Assembly: GCA_021780055.1 (NCBI GenBank)
Contig: JAJXZM010000237.1
Location: forward strand, 1-6,665
Length of the DNA stretch: 6,665 nucleotides
Reading direction: 5' to 3'
Origin: Acidobacteriota bacterium
Lineage (GTDB): Bacteria > Acidobacteriota > Terriglobia > UBA7540
The notes below the pieces were generated by a model. The model was not told where the DNA came from and made no database searches. It was given only the letters and a program-made list of their open reading frames with translations. Position numbers and translations under genes: made by a program. Below are positions 5,711 to 6,665 of this stretch, one piece after another (positions within the stretch are counted from its first letter, which is position 1; every line of letters begins with the position of its first letter).

Positions 5711-6665
5711 TCAACGTTCAAGGCTTGCAATATCTTGATTGATGCTGCCGAGCAATTGAGTCTGGTCTCTTGCTGCTGCTTCATCGCGCGCCTTGCGCAT
5801 ATAAATCAGGGCGTTTTGCCGGTCTCCGGCACGCGCATAAGTCGCACCAAGCGCATAGAGATACCCCGGCGTTTTCGCATCAGTGGGAGTAAGGGTCTTC
5901 TTGAACTCCTGAATGGCCTCATTGTACTTGCCTTGGTTGGCGTAGATTTGTCCGATATGAAAGCGCGCCAGGCGGAAATCGGGGCGGTCCCCCAACGCCT
6001 TGCGATACTCCGCGAGGGCCTCATCAAAGTGGCCTTGCATGGCATATAGGTATCCCAAGTTGTCATGCGCTTCGGGGAAGAAAGGATTAATCTCGATCGC
6101 CTTGCTCATGGCCTGTTCGGCTTCCGGGTATTTCCGCAACTGAAACATCAGGACCCCGTAATTGTAATAGCAGTCGGCCCGGTTCGGATCGAGCGCGACG
6201 GCCTCATGGTAGGCCTGGATAGCTTTGTCAATCTCGCCGTTGCGGGCGTAAAGCTGGATCAGGTTGATGTATGCCTGCACACCCTTGGGATCGGCCTGGA
6301 TCGCCTCAAGGTGTAGCTGTATGGCCCCGTTAAGATTGCCTGCATCGGCCAAAGCCGATCCACGCCGGACATAGGCAATGGCGCTGTGGTCAAGCTGTTG
6401 CACAGCTGCGCGGACCGGGTCGACCTCCGGGGGGACGGTCGTCATATTTTCCTTGTAAACCTTAAAATGTTCCGCAGCCTTGGCCGATTCTCCGAGTTTC
6501 CGGTAAGCCGTTGCGAGCGCGAACTGTGCTGCGCCGAATTGTGGGACCAGTTCACAGGCTTTAGCAAGCGAGGCCGCAGCCGTCTTGTTGTCTCCCTGCG
6601 CCGCCTGGACGCGACCCACGCCGTACCATGCCTCTGCGTTATCGGGATATTGCTGAACGATATCC
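5711..6665 (-). CDS. TPR-repeat protein (5' end outside window)
   Basis: The frame is open from the right edge to TGA at 5713-5711, giving 317 visible residues, and the true start is off the window. A GTG at 6619 is in frame but lies inside a TPR unit (preceding residues DIVQQYPDNAEAWYG), so it is not the start. Eight roughly 34-residue TPR units can be assigned in visible numbering: about 9-42, 43-75, 94-127, 128-161, 162-195, 196-229, 230-264 and 265-298. Clear examples are GVQAYINLIQLYARNGEIDK and FPEAHDNLGYLYAMQGHFDE. A 19-residue linker rich in Pro, Val and Asp separates units 2 and 3. TPR arrays form alpha-solenoid scaffolds for protein contacts. No enzymatic domain is visible, though one could lie in the missing N-terminal part. 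The gene is upstream of the FG-GAP gene in the same direction, a pairing I recall as common in Acidobacteriota, Planctomycetota and Verrucomicrobiota. Confidence 0.88.
   Translation of the reverse strand, partial: DIVQQYPDNAEAWYGVGRVQAAQGDNKTAAASLAKACELVPQFGAAQFALATAYRKLGESAKAAEHFKVYKENMTTVPPEVDPVRAAVQQLDHSAIAYVRRGSALADAGNLNGAIQLHLEAIQADPKGVQAYINLIQLYARNGEIDKAIQAYHEAVALDPNRADCYYNYGVLMFQLRKYPEAEQAMSKAIEINPFFPEAHDNLGYLYAMQGHFDEALAEYRKALGDRPDFRLARFHIGQIYANQGKYNEAIQEFKKTLTPTDAKTPGYLYALGATYARAGDRQNALIYMRKARDEAAARDQTQLLGSINQDIASLER

Noticed and set aside
6617..6619. GTG as start codon of the TPR protein
   Set aside because: The frame continues upstream to the window edge with residues that complete a TPR helix, so the GTG is internal and the gene is partial.

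Overview
The window most likely comes from an Acidobacteriota genome (Solibacter/Terriglobia type), possibly a metagenome-assembled one. This is inferred from gene content. It has a long TonB-dependent receptor of the Oar-like kind with an N-terminal carboxypeptidase-regulatory-like domain, a CRTAC1-type FG-GAP/VCBS protein with a C-terminal ASPIC/UnbV domain, a TPR protein and a LacI-type regulator. I ran no database search, so the taxonomic call is an inference.

Layout. Positions 1-2477 (minus strand) hold the first 825 codons of the receptor, whose C-terminal barrel runs off the left edge. Positions 2478-2868 are a 391-base divergent intergenic region. Positions 2869-3909 (plus strand) encode the LacI-family regulator. 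It converges, with only 12 bases between stop codons, on the FG-GAP/ASPIC-UnbV protein at 3922-5640 (minus strand). Seventy bases upstream of that gene lies the 3' end of a TPR-repeat gene (5711-6665, minus strand) that runs off the right edge. The TPR and FG-GAP genes share a strand and are probably co-transcribed from a promoter outside the window.

Regulation. The most informative stretch is the divergent region. It carries a good sigma-70-like promoter reading toward the receptor (TTGACA, 17 bp, TATATC). Exactly where transcription should start there is a LacI-type palindrome, CGGAAACGGTTCCG. A second palindrome with the same core (GGAA-N-CG-N-TTCC) lies 188 bp away, inside the first codons of the receptor gene. 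The simplest reading is that the regulator represses the receptor, possibly through a DNA loop.

Working model (inference): the receptor imports a ligand, probably a glycan breakdown product or another LacI-type effector, across the outer membrane. The regulator senses it. The exported calcium-binding beta-propeller and the TPR protein may be accessory envelope proteins. I saw no RNA genes, mobile elements, CRISPR arrays or clearly broken genes.
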